Shown in pieces: positions 53,134 through 60,968 of a stretch of DNA of 64,000 bases; position 1 is the stretch's first letter; each line of letters begins with the position of its first letter. Below the pieces are notes generated by a model, which saw nothing but the letters and a program-made list of their open reading frames with translations, had not been told where the DNA came from and ran no database searches. Origin of the DNA: Candidatus Peribacteria bacterium RIFCSPHIGHO2_02_FULL_49_16 (GTDB lineage Bacteria > Patescibacteriota > Gracilibacteria > Peribacterales > Peribacteraceae); assembly GCA_001788955.1 (NCBI GenBank), contig MFXT01000023.1, positions 1-64,000 on the forward strand. The letters are read 5' to 3'. The translations under genes were made by a program, and so were the position numbers.

Positions 53134-53793
53134 TTAGTATAGATGACATGTCCGCCACTCTTCAATTTCTGCATGATGACCGCTTAAAAGGACGTCCGGA
53201 ACGTGCAAACCACGAAATTCCTCCGGTCGCGTGTAATGCGGATATTCACGTTTTCCATGAAATTTGGTGGAAAAACTCTCTTCTTCTGCGGATTTTTCCT
53301 TGCCAATGACCCCCGGAATCTGTCGCGCCATCGCATCAATAAGCACCATTGCCGGCAATTCTCCTCCTGTGAGCACATAATCTCCGATGGAAATTTCTTC
53401 ATCGATCCATCCACCTTCGACGATACGCTGATCCACTCCTTCATAATGTCCACAAAGAAGAAGCAGATGTTTCAGTGTAGAAAGCTCCTCCACCCGCCCC
53501 TGCGTTAATCTCTTCCCTCGTGGGGAGAAAAGAATACGATGAGGCATTTGTGAGCTCCCAGTCATGAACCGTGAGTCTTCAATGGCATGAACCAACACAT
53601 CCACTTTCAATACCATCCCGGGCCCTCCACCATACGGCGTATCGTCCACTTGTCGATATTTTCCCAGACCCCACTGCCGAAGGTCGTGAAATTCAAGTTT
53701 TAGCGCCTCTTGCTCCCGTGCACGTTGCACAATGCTCTCTGTCAGAGGACCCTGAAACATCCCCGGAAAAAGAGTAAGTATATCGATACGCAT
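53134..53793 (-). CDS. trmD: tRNA (guanine-N1)-methyltransferase
   Basis: A 219-aa TrmD that methylates G37 of tRNAs to prevent frameshifting. It begins MRIDILTLFPGMFQGPLTESI, has YGGGPGMVLK near 60 and the trefoil-knot SAM site LLCGHYEGVDQR... ISIGDYVLTGGELPAMVLIDA near 115-145. The C-terminal domain ends with the expected YTRPEEFRG. The start ATG 53793 is 6 bp from a minus-strand TATACT. It leads a four-gene minus-strand unit. Confidence 0.97.
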   Translation of the reverse strand: MRIDILTLFPGMFQGPLTESIVQRAREQEALKLEFHDLRQWGLGKYRQVDDTPYGGGPGMVLKVDVLVHAIEDSRFMTGSSQMPHRILFSPRGKRLTQGRVEELSTLKHLLLLCGHYEGVDQRIVEGGWIDEEISIGDYVLTGGELPAMVLIDAMARQIPGVIGKEKSAEEESFSTKFHGKREYPHYTRPEEFRGLHVPDVLLSGHHAEIEEWRTCHLY

Positions 53794-53796
53794 GGA

Positions 53797-53810
53797 TGCA
53801 GTATACTGCA
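53797..53810. promoter_or_regulatory. Palindromic shared -10 element of trmD and the GT2 gene
   Basis: The 14-bp perfect palindrome TGCAGTATACTGCA contains TATACT on both strands. It sits 6 bp from the trmD ATG (53793, minus) and 9 bp from the GT2 ATG (53817, plus), so one sequence probably forms both -10 boxes. Confidence 0.6.
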
Positions 53811-53816
53811 AATCGC

Positions 53817-54707
53817 ATGCACAAGCCTACTATTGATATCCTCATGCCGACATATGAACCACAACCGGAGCATTTGCTTAGGGCAATCGATTCAGTGTTC
53901 GCACAAACAGAACAGAATTGGCGTCTTTTGATTCACGATGATGCATCAAAGACAGATGTGCGCTCTGCAATTGCGTTCTATCTTCGCGATCCCCGCATTA
54001 CTTTTCAAAAAAGCACACAACACAAAGGCATCGGGGGTAATTGGAATGCCTGTCTCCGTTTTGTGCATGCTCCCTTTATACAATTTCTCTTTCAAGATGA
54101 TCTATGGACATCATCGTATTTGGAAAGAACAGTCAACATTATGTCAAAAGAACATGATGTATCTCTCCTTTCTGTACACCATGCATACGCCTGTGAACGA
54201 GATATCGAAACAGCATTCAATTATCAATTTGTCCTTCAACAGAAGGAAAAATACTTGCGGCCGGGTAGACAAGACTCCCACATCTTTCTTATTGATTGGC
54301 TTCGCAGGGGTCTCTTTCCCAACGTGATAGGCGAACCCAGTTTCGTCATGCTGCGAAAAAGTCTCGTCGAGATTGTGGGAGACTTTCGTGAAGATTTCAA
54401 GCAGTTCCTCGATATTGAATACTGGGTACGCTGCCTGCAATACACCGACTGGTATTACCTCACGGAAAATCTCGGTACGTTTCGGGTGCATAGAAAAGGA
54501 ACAAGTTTCCAAAATTTTCAGAGTGGAGTCGGTCTTACGGAGCGTTCTCGCTGTCTTTGGGAACTCTATAAAACTTTTCCGGAAAAAAGTGAGGAACGCC
54601 ATGCAATCCGATGCTCTCTCCGTCCACACTTTATACGGATTGTAAAACAATCCATAAAATGGGGAGTACGAACATGTACAAGAATCGTCTCTGCAAAAGA
54701 GAAGTAA
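53817..54707 (+). CDS. GT2-family glycosyltransferase
   Basis: A 296-aa GT-A-fold enzyme. It has IDILMPTYEPQPEHLLRAIDSVFAQTEQNWRLLIHDDASKTD (nucleotide-binding start) and FIQFLFQDDLW near residue 95, a D-D metal site equivalent to DxD. The acceptor region includes FLDIEYWVRCL near 190. It would transfer a sugar from a nucleotide donor to a surface glycan. ATG 53817 is the start next to the shared -10 palindrome; seven upstream codons would overlap it. Confidence 0.92.
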   Translation: MHKPTIDILMPTYEPQPEHLLRAIDSVFAQTEQNWRLLIHDDASKTDVRSAIAFYLRDPRITFQKSTQHKGIGGNWNACLRFVHAPFIQFLFQDDLWTSSYLERTVNIMSKEHDVSLLSVHHAYACERDIETAFNYQFVLQQKEKYLRPGRQDSHIFLIDWLRRGLFPNVIGEPSFVMLRKSLVEIVGDFREDFKQFLDIEYWVRCLQYTDWYYLTENLGTFRVHRKGTSFQNFQSGVGLTERSRCLWELYKTFPEKSEERHAIRCSLRPHFIRIVKQSIKWGVRTCTRIVSAKEK

Positions 54708-54727
54708 GTTTGCTATCCTTTTTCTGC

Positions 54728-55480
54728 ATGATTCTTCCAAACATCATAACGATAATCGGCAATGCCTATGAGCTCTATCGCAAACAAACGGTATTGAACC
54801 GGATCACTCTCTGGACATTCTTCCCCGCCATGTGGCTATCAACTGCTCTCGAAAGTGTTTTTTCAACCTTCTTTACAGGAGCAATACTTTTTCCTCTCAC
54901 ACTCGTTACATCTGCTGTTATCATTGTTATTGTCACATTTGGGCAAGCAGGAACCCTTATTATCGCCAAGCGCGTTTTGGGCCACCCTGCCGGCCGATCA
55001 CGCACATCGCTGCGACAAGTGTGTACATCGGCACGGGGTTTTATCATTCCTCTTCTCCTCACTGGAATTCTTCGTTCCTGTTTCTCCATTCTCTGGGGCC
55101 TTCTTCTCATCATTCCCGGCATCATCTATGCTCTGCGAACGTTCTTCTTCGATATTATCATCATCACAGAAAAGAAAAATTATCGTGCTGCACTCAAAGA
55201 AAGCATTGTCATCGTCAAAGGACACACATGGTCTATTCTCATCTACGTCATCGGCATTCAGATTCTCTTTTTTCTACCAGTGTATCTTCTGACCTATCTT
55301 ATAAATCACGTCATTCCACAGGGCACATTCCTTTCTGTTTTTGTTCACGGCATAGACAGTCTCCTCATTGCTTATGCCATGATGTTTGAACTTCTCACAA
55401 AAACCGTCTTCATAAAAACGCTCCGCGCTACTCCCATTCAAACAATTCACCCTCCGGAAATTCATCAAGTACAACACTGA
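54728..55480 (+). CDS. Polytopic membrane protein, glycerophosphodiesterase-membrane-domain-like
   Basis: A 250-aa protein with six hydrophobic segments and the FRGFIIPLLLTGILRSCFSILWGLLLIIPGIIYALRTFFF pattern followed by KNYRAALKESIVIVKGH. This recalls the glycerophosphodiester phosphodiesterase membrane domain/YciC-like proteins, in which the helix pair before ALKES is conserved. No catalytic domain is attached. Function is unknown. ATG 54728 lies 20 bp after the GT2 stop; a longer frame starts inside GT2 but is less likely. Confidence 0.65.
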   Translation: MILPNIITIIGNAYELYRKQTVLNRITLWTFFPAMWLSTALESVFSTFFTGAILFPLTLVTSAVIIVIVTFGQAGTLIIAKRVLGHPAGRSRTSLRQVCTSARGFIIPLLLTGILRSCFSILWGLLLIIPGIIYALRTFFFDIIIITEKKNYRAALKESIVIVKGHTWSILIYVIGIQILFFLPVYLLTYLINHVIPQGTFLSVFVHGIDSLLIAYAMMFELLTKTVFIKTLRATPIQTIHPPEIHQVQH

Positions 55481-55489
55481 TATACAATA

Positions 55490-55840
55490 CTATTTCTTCA
55501 TCACTGTCTCTTTCAGTACCGCATCAAAGACTGATGGATGATGAACGGCAAGTTCACTCAAAACTTTACGATCGAGATCGCATTTGCTGTCCTTGAGAGA
55601 TTTCATAAATACGCCATACCGTATTCCACGGAAGCGAACTGCCGCATTCAAGCGGGAAATCCAGAGTGCGCGAAAGACCCGTTTTTTTTTGCGACGATCC
55701 ATAAAGGCATGCTGACCGGCTTTCATTACAGCCTCATTTGCTTTCTTGAATGTCGAATGACGCATATCAAGATACCCCTTCGCAAGATCGCGAATCTTCT
55801 TATGACGCTTTCGACGAACGGAACCACGTTTGACGCGCAT
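55490..55840 (-). CDS. rplT: 50S ribosomal protein L20
   Basis: A 116-aa protein of standard length, with the basic start MRVKRGSVRRKRHKKIRDLAKGY and FRALWISRLNAAVRFRGIRYG. It assembles early on 23S rRNA and is last in the infC-rpmI-rplT order. In many bacteria L20 represses this operon. Confidence 0.98.
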   Translation of the reverse strand: MRVKRGSVRRKRHKKIRDLAKGYLDMRHSTFKKANEAVMKAGQHAFMDRRKKKRVFRALWISRLNAAVRFRGIRYGVFMKSLKDSKCDLDRKVLSELAVHHPSVFDAVLKETVMKK

Positions 55841-55843
55841 GGA

Positions 55844-56047
55844 TTATACGTAGGGAGTAAGAGCCCGGAGCGTCTTTCTATCAGATGAATGGCCGGACAA
55901 AGCACGTGACAGGCGTTTCTGGCGCTTGTTTTTCTGTTGAAGCAAATGATTCCGGCTGTTTCTTTTCAACATAAACGCACCCTTTCCCGTACGGCGAACT
56001 CGCTTTTTTGTGCCGCTATGAGACTTCATTTTAGGCATGGCAGCCAT
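55844..56047 (-). CDS. rpmI: 50S ribosomal protein L35
   Basis: A 67-aa basic protein with MPKMKSHSGTKKRVRRTGKG and NHLLQQKNKRQKRLSR. It lies 3 bp upstream of rplT and 41 bp downstream of infC. Two extra residues (MAA) precede the usual MPKMK start; ATG 56038 is a valid alternative. Confidence 0.97.
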   Translation of the reverse strand: MAAMPKMKSHSGTKKRVRRTGKGAFMLKRNSRNHLLQQKNKRQKRLSRALSGHSSDRKTLRALTPYV

Positions 56048-56088
56048 GCTAGAAGGAAATCTCCATCAGTGCAATATCCTCAAACAGG

Positions 56089-56634
56089 TTATTTTTTTGG
56101 TCGTAGAACGGTAATAAACTGATTTCCCTGCATTTTAACTTCCTGTTCCGTCTCTGCAAAGTCCGATAATTTCCCTATTAAATTCCTCAATTTATTGGCG
56201 GCAAACTCCTTATTCGTCATCTCTCGGCCACGAAGTCGCACGGCCAGCTTCACCATATGTCTCTCATCAAGAAATTCCCGTGCCCGTTCAACAATACGAT
56301 CAAGATCATGGGTATCCGTCCGAAAACTAAAACGCAGCATTTTTACTTCTGTTTGCTTATTATGCGAACGTTGACGTTTCTCTTTTTTTTGTAACTGATA
56401 GAGATAATTCCCGTAATCTCCTATCTTGACGACAGGCGGTCGTGCCTTTGGAGAAATTTCGATGAGATCGAGTTCTTGCGTACGAGCCTGCAGAAGAGCT
56501 TCTTGAAGAGATAATTCTTTCGGCTCTCCCTCGAAGTCCACGAGTAAAACAGTCGACGCAGTAATATTCTCATTCACGCGAGGACGTTTTCCTTGTTTAG
56601 ACCGACGAATTGGACGACGATGCTTTCTGCGCAA
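56089..56634 (-). CDS. infC: Translation initiation factor IF-3
   Basis: A 181-aa IF-3. The N-domain runs from VNENITASTVLLVDFEGE to LDLIEISPKARPPVVKIGDYGNYLYQ, and the C-domain has KMLRFSFRTDTHDLDRIVERAREFL. It prevents premature joining of the subunits. No ATG is available at the right place: the frame opens at TTG 56634, and an in-frame ATT lies 11 codons later. Rare starts are a known feature of infC autoregulation. No SD is seen. TATACT lies at 56658-56663 (minus) within an inverted repeat. Confidence 0.94.
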   Translation of the reverse strand: MRRKHRRPIRRSKQGKRPRVNENITASTVLLVDFEGEPKELSLQEALLQARTQELDLIEISPKARPPVVKIGDYGNYLYQLQKKEKRQRSHNKQTEVKMLRFSFRTDTHDLDRIVERAREFLDERHMVKLAVRLRGREMTNKEFAANKLRNLIGKLSDFAETEQEVKMQGNQFITVLRPKK

Positions 56635-56655
56635 AAAGAGGAACGGGGAAAAACT

Positions 56656-56672
56656 ACAGTATAAAATACTGT
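56656..56672. promoter_or_regulatory. Inverted repeat overlapping the infC -10 box
   Basis: ACAGTA-TAAAA-TACTGT is a perfect 6-bp inverted repeat. It includes the minus-strand -10 candidate TATACT (56658-56663) about 24 bp before the TTG start of infC. It could be an operator. Confidence 0.4.
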
Positions 56673-56693
56673 ACAGAGCAAATTATTTGTCAG

Positions 56694-57584
56694 TCAAGAT
56701 CGAGAATATGCCTCTAATTTCATATGAAGCCGTATGCGTTCATTTGGAAGCATTCGCGATGCAATAGATTGCATGACGAAAAGTCTGGATGGCCACATAT
56801 CAGATGATTCCAGAAGCTGCCCTGCGCGGCCTGCAAGAAGAAGATGTATTGGTTCTAACGATGTTTTCAACATATGTGCAAATGTAGCCAAGAGAGCTTC
56901 TGATACAAATGAACGCCGTATCTGTTCTTCAAATGAATGCGGATTCTGACTATATTCCAGAAGATCTGCGCCGAAAAAATGTTCCATTGTTACGATACCG
57001 GAAGGATTTTCTTCTTCCGTCATGATAAGAAGCTTCAGAAGCTCTTTCTCACGAAGAATATCGCCAACAGAGAGAAAACCTGCAAGTTGGATAAGATGCG
57101 AAATATCATCCACCATCTCTTGCGATGTTTCGATTGTTACGGTCAAAGGATGAACGGAAAGGATTTCCGTACTCCCGTCAGAAAGGGGAACAGGAATATC
57201 ATGTGGTTCACCAATATGCAGAGAAACCGTGTCTTTCATGCTGCTATGCTCTTGTATCCACTGCTCGAGCACACTAAAGAATCCCAGAATGCGATGGTAA
57301 TCTGCCTGATTCGGAATCACATACATCCGTACAAGTTCTTCTTCGGCATTTCCTAAAAGGAAAGATTGCATTTCTGCGACGCGAATCTGATCTTCAAGAA
57401 TACGTGCCTGTTGTTGTAATACGGGAATATCCGCTAAAACCGGCAACTGCAAAGATGCGACCTGCTGAACCACAATCACATGCTCAAGCAACAGAAACGC
57501 GGAAAGAAGCAGGAAGATGCAACCACTCATATAGAGCGCAATCGGATGATCGGATAGCCGCGCATGAAAGGAAAAAACACTCAT
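56694..57584 (-). CDS. PilO-like membrane-anchored protein (tentative)
   Basis: A 296-aa protein with one membrane helix (residues about 17-40), a coiled-coil stretch (about 50-80, VLQQQARILEDQIRVAEMQSFLL) and a mixed alpha/beta outer domain that includes VTIETSQEMVDDISHLIQLAG, as in ferredoxin-like PilN/PilO folds. The C-terminal 100 residues are helical and unplaced. The start overlaps the stop of the upstream gene by ATGA (57581-57584), so they are coupled. The two-gene arrangement and topology recall PilN-PilO, inner-membrane alignment proteins of type IV pili, but sequence identity is not obvious. Confidence 0.55.
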   Translation of the reverse strand: MSVFSFHARLSDHPIALYMSGCIFLLLSAFLLLEHVIVVQQVASLQLPVLADIPVLQQQARILEDQIRVAEMQSFLLGNAEEELVRMYVIPNQADYHRILGFFSVLEQWIQEHSSMKDTVSLHIGEPHDIPVPLSDGSTEILSVHPLTVTIETSQEMVDDISHLIQLAGFLSVGDILREKELLKLLIMTEEENPSGIVTMEHFFGADLLEYSQNPHSFEEQIRRSFVSEALLATFAHMLKTSLEPIHLLLAGRAGQLLESSDMWPSRLFVMQSIASRMLPNERIRLHMKLEAYSRS

Positions 57585-58210
57585 AACACAGGGAATGTCT
57601 CACGAAGAACAGACACATGTAGAGAAATATCGAGCGAAAACGGGGAAAATATTTCTCCATGCTCATTTTTCTGTCGAAGAAAATCCGGCTGCTCTATTAC
57701 ATAAATCCATGGAAGAGCCTGCAGTGCATCAATGAACTCTGCAAGAACTGTGGTACTGCTTGCTCCAGCAAAAACTGACCCTTCGAGTGTGAGCATATCA
57801 CGTGCCGCATCGTACTGTATAAAAGAGATGCGTACTGCATCCTTTACAACAGAACTATGAGACAGAGCAGTACGAAGAATCTCTCTGCGCAGAGAAGAAA
57901 AAGAAACTTTTTTGTGTTTCTCCTGCTTGAGAACATTGTAGAGCGGATCCTGGCCGGGAAGAACCAATTGATTCCGATTGCGGCGCACGCGGGAAACATC
58001 TGCCTGTAACTCCTTGCGATACGTGATGAGATCACGGATATTTTTGGATTCTCCATGCACTTCTGTACGTGTCAATATCGGCAATAAAAATATCCACGAC
58101 AGAAAAAGTAAAGTGGTCAATACCAGGAAAAAGAGGAAAAACGGCACAGCCATGCGACGAAACACTTCACGGAACGGTTGCACCATCTCATTATACTGTA
58201 TACTTATCAT
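57581..58210 (-). CDS. PilN/PilO-like membrane-anchored protein (tentative)
   Basis: A 209-aa protein with a cytoplasmic N-terminus of about 20 residues, one long membrane helix (about 21-47), a charged coiled-coil region (about 50-90) and a ferredoxin-like outer domain (about 105-209; AVRISFIQYDAARDMLTLEGSVFAG... LAEFIDALQALPWIYVI). The strand-helix pattern 'LTLEG...FIDALQ' is typical of PilN-like proteins. It is translationally coupled to the next gene. No PilM, PilB or PilC homologue is visible nearby, so the pilus link rests on topology only. Confidence 0.55.
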   Translation of the reverse strand: MISIQYNEMVQPFREVFRRMAVPFFLFFLVLTTLLFLSWIFLLPILTRTEVHGESKNIRDLITYRKELQADVSRVRRNRNQLVLPGQDPLYNVLKQEKHKKVSFSSLRREILRTALSHSSVVKDAVRISFIQYDAARDMLTLEGSVFAGASSTTVLAEFIDALQALPWIYVIEQPDFLRQKNEHGEIFSPFSLDISLHVSVLRETFPVL

Positions 58211-58236
58211 CAGTAATACTATTTCCCCCTTCTCTC

Positions 58237-59314
58237 ATGGAAGAGCTCATCCAAAAATTACAGGATCTACAGAAAGCTCTGAATGTTGGGAAGGACTCTC
58301 TTTGAGAAAAAACACATTCCCCAAAAAATACAGGAATTGGAAACACAGTCTAAGGATCCGACTCTTTGGCAGAAGCAAAAAGCGGCAAATGCGCTCTTTG
58401 ATGATTTGCGTATACTGAAAGTCCAATGGGAACCCTTGAATGCGCTTATAACAAGCGTGAATGAGCTTCTTCTACTTGCAACAGACGCAACGCCGGAAGA
58501 TGAAGAAGATCTGTTGCATGAGCTTCAAAAAATAGAACGCCAATGGGATACCATTCAGACACAGCTCTACTTGAGTGGAGAATTTGACCATCGAAACTGC
58601 TTTTTGATGATCAGCAGTGGTGCAGGAGGAACAGAATCACAAGACTGGGCAGCAATGCTCTTACGCATGTATCTGCGCTATGCTGAAGAGAAAAAGTGGA
58701 GCACAACACTCATTGAGAAAACCAATGGTCAAGAAGCCGGCATCAAGTCGGCAACGATACTCGTACAAGGAGATCCGGCATACGGTTACCTAAAATGCGA
58801 ACGCGGAACGCACCGTCTGGTTCGCCTCTCCCCTTTTAACGCAAAAAATCTGCGGCAGACGAGCTTTGCACTCGTGGAAGTTCTTCCAGAAATCACCGAG
58901 ACACAGGAAATAGATATTTCTCCGGAAGAACTTCGCGTCGATACATTTCGCAGTGGCGGCGCCGGTGGACAGCATGTCAATAAGACCGAGAGCGCCGTTC
59001 GTATTACTCATCTTCCGACGAATATTGTTGTCAGTTGCCAGAGCGAACGCAGTCAACAACAAAACAGACAACAGGCGATGAATCTTCTTCGCGCAAAGCT
59101 CCTTGAACGTAAACGCACACAGGAGCAAGAACAGAAAACGGAACTGCGCGGCGCAACGCAGAGTGCGGATTTCGGACAGCAAATTCGCAGTTATGTGCTT
59201 CATCCTTACCAAATGGTCAAAGACGTGCGCACCAATGTGGAAACGAGCAATCCACAATCTGTGTTAGACGGCAACATTCAGGAATTCATCGACGCAGAAT
59301 TGAAGGCAGGATAA
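58237..59314 (+). CDS. prfB: Peptide chain release factor 2, programmed +1 frameshift
   Basis: RF2 of about 358 aa that ends translation at UGA and UAA. A first frame of 22 codons starts at ATG 58237 (MEELIQKLQDLQKALNVGKD) and ends at TGA 58303-58305. The sequence CTT-TGA-G matches the RF2 slip site, with the SD-like GGGAAGGA about 5 bases upstream. Skipping T58303 joins codon 22 to GAG 58304 and continues as EKKHIPQKIQELE. The body has SPFNAKNLRQTSF (stop-codon recognition), SGGAGGQHVNKTESAV (GGQ peptidyl-hydrolysis loop) and standard length. The frameshift is autoregulatory: low RF2 lets ribosomes slip. It proves UGA is a stop codon in this organism. Confidence 0.96.
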
Positions 59315-59349
59315 GAAAACACATTGTTTATAATGTGTGTACATAAAGA

Positions 59350-59372
59350 AAAGAGCTCTTGAAGAGCTCTTT
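59350..59372. terminator. Bidirectional hairpin between prfB and the histone gene
   Basis: AAAGAGCTC and GAGCTCTTT form a 9-bp stem around TTGAA, followed by an ATCTTTT stretch on the plus strand. It lies between convergent genes and can serve both. Confidence 0.6.
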
Positions 59373-59398
59373 ATCTTTTAAAGGAATTCTTCGCTTCT

Positions 59399-59572
59399 TT
59401 AAAGATCGCGAGGCTGCACGGTGCCACGACCATTCTCTTTTGCTCTCTTACATGCCCGTTCAACCAACTTCGCCGTCTCCGCATCCAGCGCATCGGCAAA
59501 GTCCCCGGACATACGAAGACCGAGTTTATTAATCAATTCCTTCAGCTTGGAGACAACAACATGTCCGCTCAT
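59399..59572 (-). CDS. Small bacterial histone-fold protein
   Basis: A 57-aa protein reading from ATG 59572 to TAA 59399. It begins MSGHVVVSKLKELINKLGLR, continues MSGDFADALDAETAKLVERA and ends CKRAKENGRGTVQPRDL. The pattern helix-loop-long helix-loop, with GRGTV followed by PRDL, matches the archaeal histone core (HMfB: GRKTI...AEDI), including the R-T pair and the Arg-Asp clamp; the C-terminal helix alpha3 is nearly absent. The size and ending resemble recently described short bacterial histones such as that of Bdellovibrio. It would bind DNA as a dimer and help organise the nucleoid. A promoter (59606-59633) gives a leader of about 27 nt. Confidence 0.82.
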   Translation of the reverse strand: MSGHVVVSKLKELINKLGLRMSGDFADALDAETAKLVERACKRAKENGRGTVQPRDL

Positions 59573-59605
59573 AGGAAAGGGGGTAAAAAGGTAAAATACG
59601 GGTGA

Positions 59606-59633
59606 ATTGTACTGCTTACAGAATCAGATGCAA
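59606..59633 (-). promoter_or_regulatory. Promoter of the histone gene
   Basis: Minus strand: TTGCAT (59628-59633), 16-bp spacer, TACAAT (59606-59611). Just upstream, ATTTCCTC (59637-59644) and GAGGAAAT (59653-59660) form an 8-bp inverted repeat that could be an operator. Confidence 0.55.
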
Positions 59634-59823
59634 GGGATTTCCTCAAAATAACGAGGAAATAGGGCGAAAATAAGCAATTGACGGGAAATTCCATTCTTTT
59701 CTTTTATCAAAAATTGAGAAAAAATAGCTTAAAAAATGGCTTATAAAAGCCGAAATGTACCAAGACAGAGAATGGAGAAAAAGGGTACGCATTTTCCCGA
59801 AATGCTATCCTGCACACAAATAC

Positions 59824-59913
59824 GGAGGGATGGCCGAGTGGTTGAAGGCGCACGACTCGAAATCGTGTAGGCTCGCAAGAGTCTCGAGGGTTCAAATCCC
59901 TCTCCCTCCGCCA
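59824..59913 (+). tRNA. tRNA-Ser (anticodon CGA)
   Basis: Long-variable-arm tRNA. Acceptor GGAGGGA/TCCCTCC, anticodon stem CACGA/TCGTG with loop CTCGAAA giving CGA, a type II variable arm (GGCTCGCAAGAGTC) and T-arm GAGGGTTCAAATCCCTC. CCA is encoded at 59911-59913. An extended -10 (TGCTATCCT) lies 12 bp upstream. Confidence 0.96.
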
Positions 59914-59926
59914 GAATATTTTGAAC

Positions 59927-60907
59927 CTAATGGCCCAACATACTACGAGAGAGACATGGAATTGGTGGCAGCTCATGCTCATACGCCATCGCCGCTCTAT
60001 TCACTATGTCATTCAGATCCAACTCCGAAAGAAGCGCCCCCTCCTGTTCCACAACTTTCGAGGCAAGCGCCGCGCCAAGCTTTCCGCCGTCAGCAAGTGA
60101 CCATCCGCCCATCATTCCTGTAAGGAAACCTGCTCGAAATGCATCGCCGGCTCCGATGGGATTGACGACTTTTTCCGTCCGGCACGACGGAAAAACCTCT
60201 TCCCCTTTCTGCGTGAAGATCGTGAATCCCTCTCCTCCATGCGTCACAATGACGTACTCGACTTCCCGAAGAACATCATCCAATGATATCCGCAAAAGAT
60301 TGGCAGCAAGTCCCCACTCATAATCATTCACGATACATCCCGTACACAATTTCAATGCGCGCCACATCTCATCGCGTTCCATCGCAAGAACTCCCTGCCC
60401 GGGATCAAAGAGTGTTGGTACGCCCAATACATGACACCACTCCAGTGCCTGCAAATTCACACGAATATCTCGCGGGCTCATGATTGCATATCCAATTTCT
60501 TCACGCTTGCTGCTCAAATCCGGCCAGCTTCCATATGAATCCGCTCCCGGATGAAAGAACGTGATCTGACGTTCATTACAGTCCGTCGCTACGATCGCCA
60601 TGGACGTTACGTGATCGGCCAACTGCTCGATGTATGTCGTATCGATCCCGCGCTCATCCAGAAGCGCACAGTATGCACCACCATCATGCCCGACAGTTCC
60701 GACAAGAAGCGGATCTTGTTGAAGAAGTCGCGCATTCCATGCAATGTTCGCTCCTGTTCCCCCATGATGCCTCTCAAAATGCTCTGCAATAAAGGCGACC
60801 GAGAGTTGTTCAAGATTACTTTCCTGCAGTCCTTGCACAAAGGATCCTTCGTAATGAAGAAGAAAATCATACGCGATAGAACCAGTGATGAGAATGCGGC
60901 AGGGCAC
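59927..60907 (-). CDS. PfkB-family carbohydrate/nucleoside kinase
   Basis: A 326-aa ribokinase-fold kinase. It begins ILITGSIAYDFLLHYEG, has HHGGTGANIAWNARLL near residue 50 and GTVGHDGG. Motif 2 NPIGAGDAFRAGFLTGM near residue 252 contains the catalytic Asp and anion hole. The HPGADSY region and EWGLAANLL fit the adenosine-kinase/ribokinase side of the family. It would phosphorylate a sugar or nucleoside with ATP; substrate unknown. The start is set at GTG 60907, which directly precedes the first strand; the frame runs further upstream into the ugd promoter. Divergent from ugd. Confidence 0.87.
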   Translation of the reverse strand: MPCRILITGSIAYDFLLHYEGSFVQGLQESNLEQLSVAFIAEHFERHHGGTGANIAWNARLLQQDPLLVGTVGHDGGAYCALLDERGIDTTYIEQLADHVTSMAIVATDCNERQITFFHPGADSYGSWPDLSSKREEIGYAIMSPRDIRVNLQALEWCHVLGVPTLFDPGQGVLAMERDEMWRALKLCTGCIVNDYEWGLAANLLRISLDDVLREVEYVIVTHGGEGFTIFTQKGEEVFPSCRTEKVVNPIGAGDAFRAGFLTGMMGGWSLADGGKLGAALASKVVEQEGALLSELDLNDIVNRAAMAYEHELPPIPCLSRSMLGH

Positions 60908-60954
60908 AGGCAAAAAAGGAAGAATTGCTACTGGCTCTGATCCTAGTCCTTCCC

Positions 60955-60960
60955 TATACT
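60955..60960 (+). promoter_or_regulatory. -10 box of ugd
   Basis: TATACT ends 8 bp before the ugd ATG at 60969; leaderless geometry. Confidence 0.5.
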
Positions 60961-60968
60961 GCAGCTCA

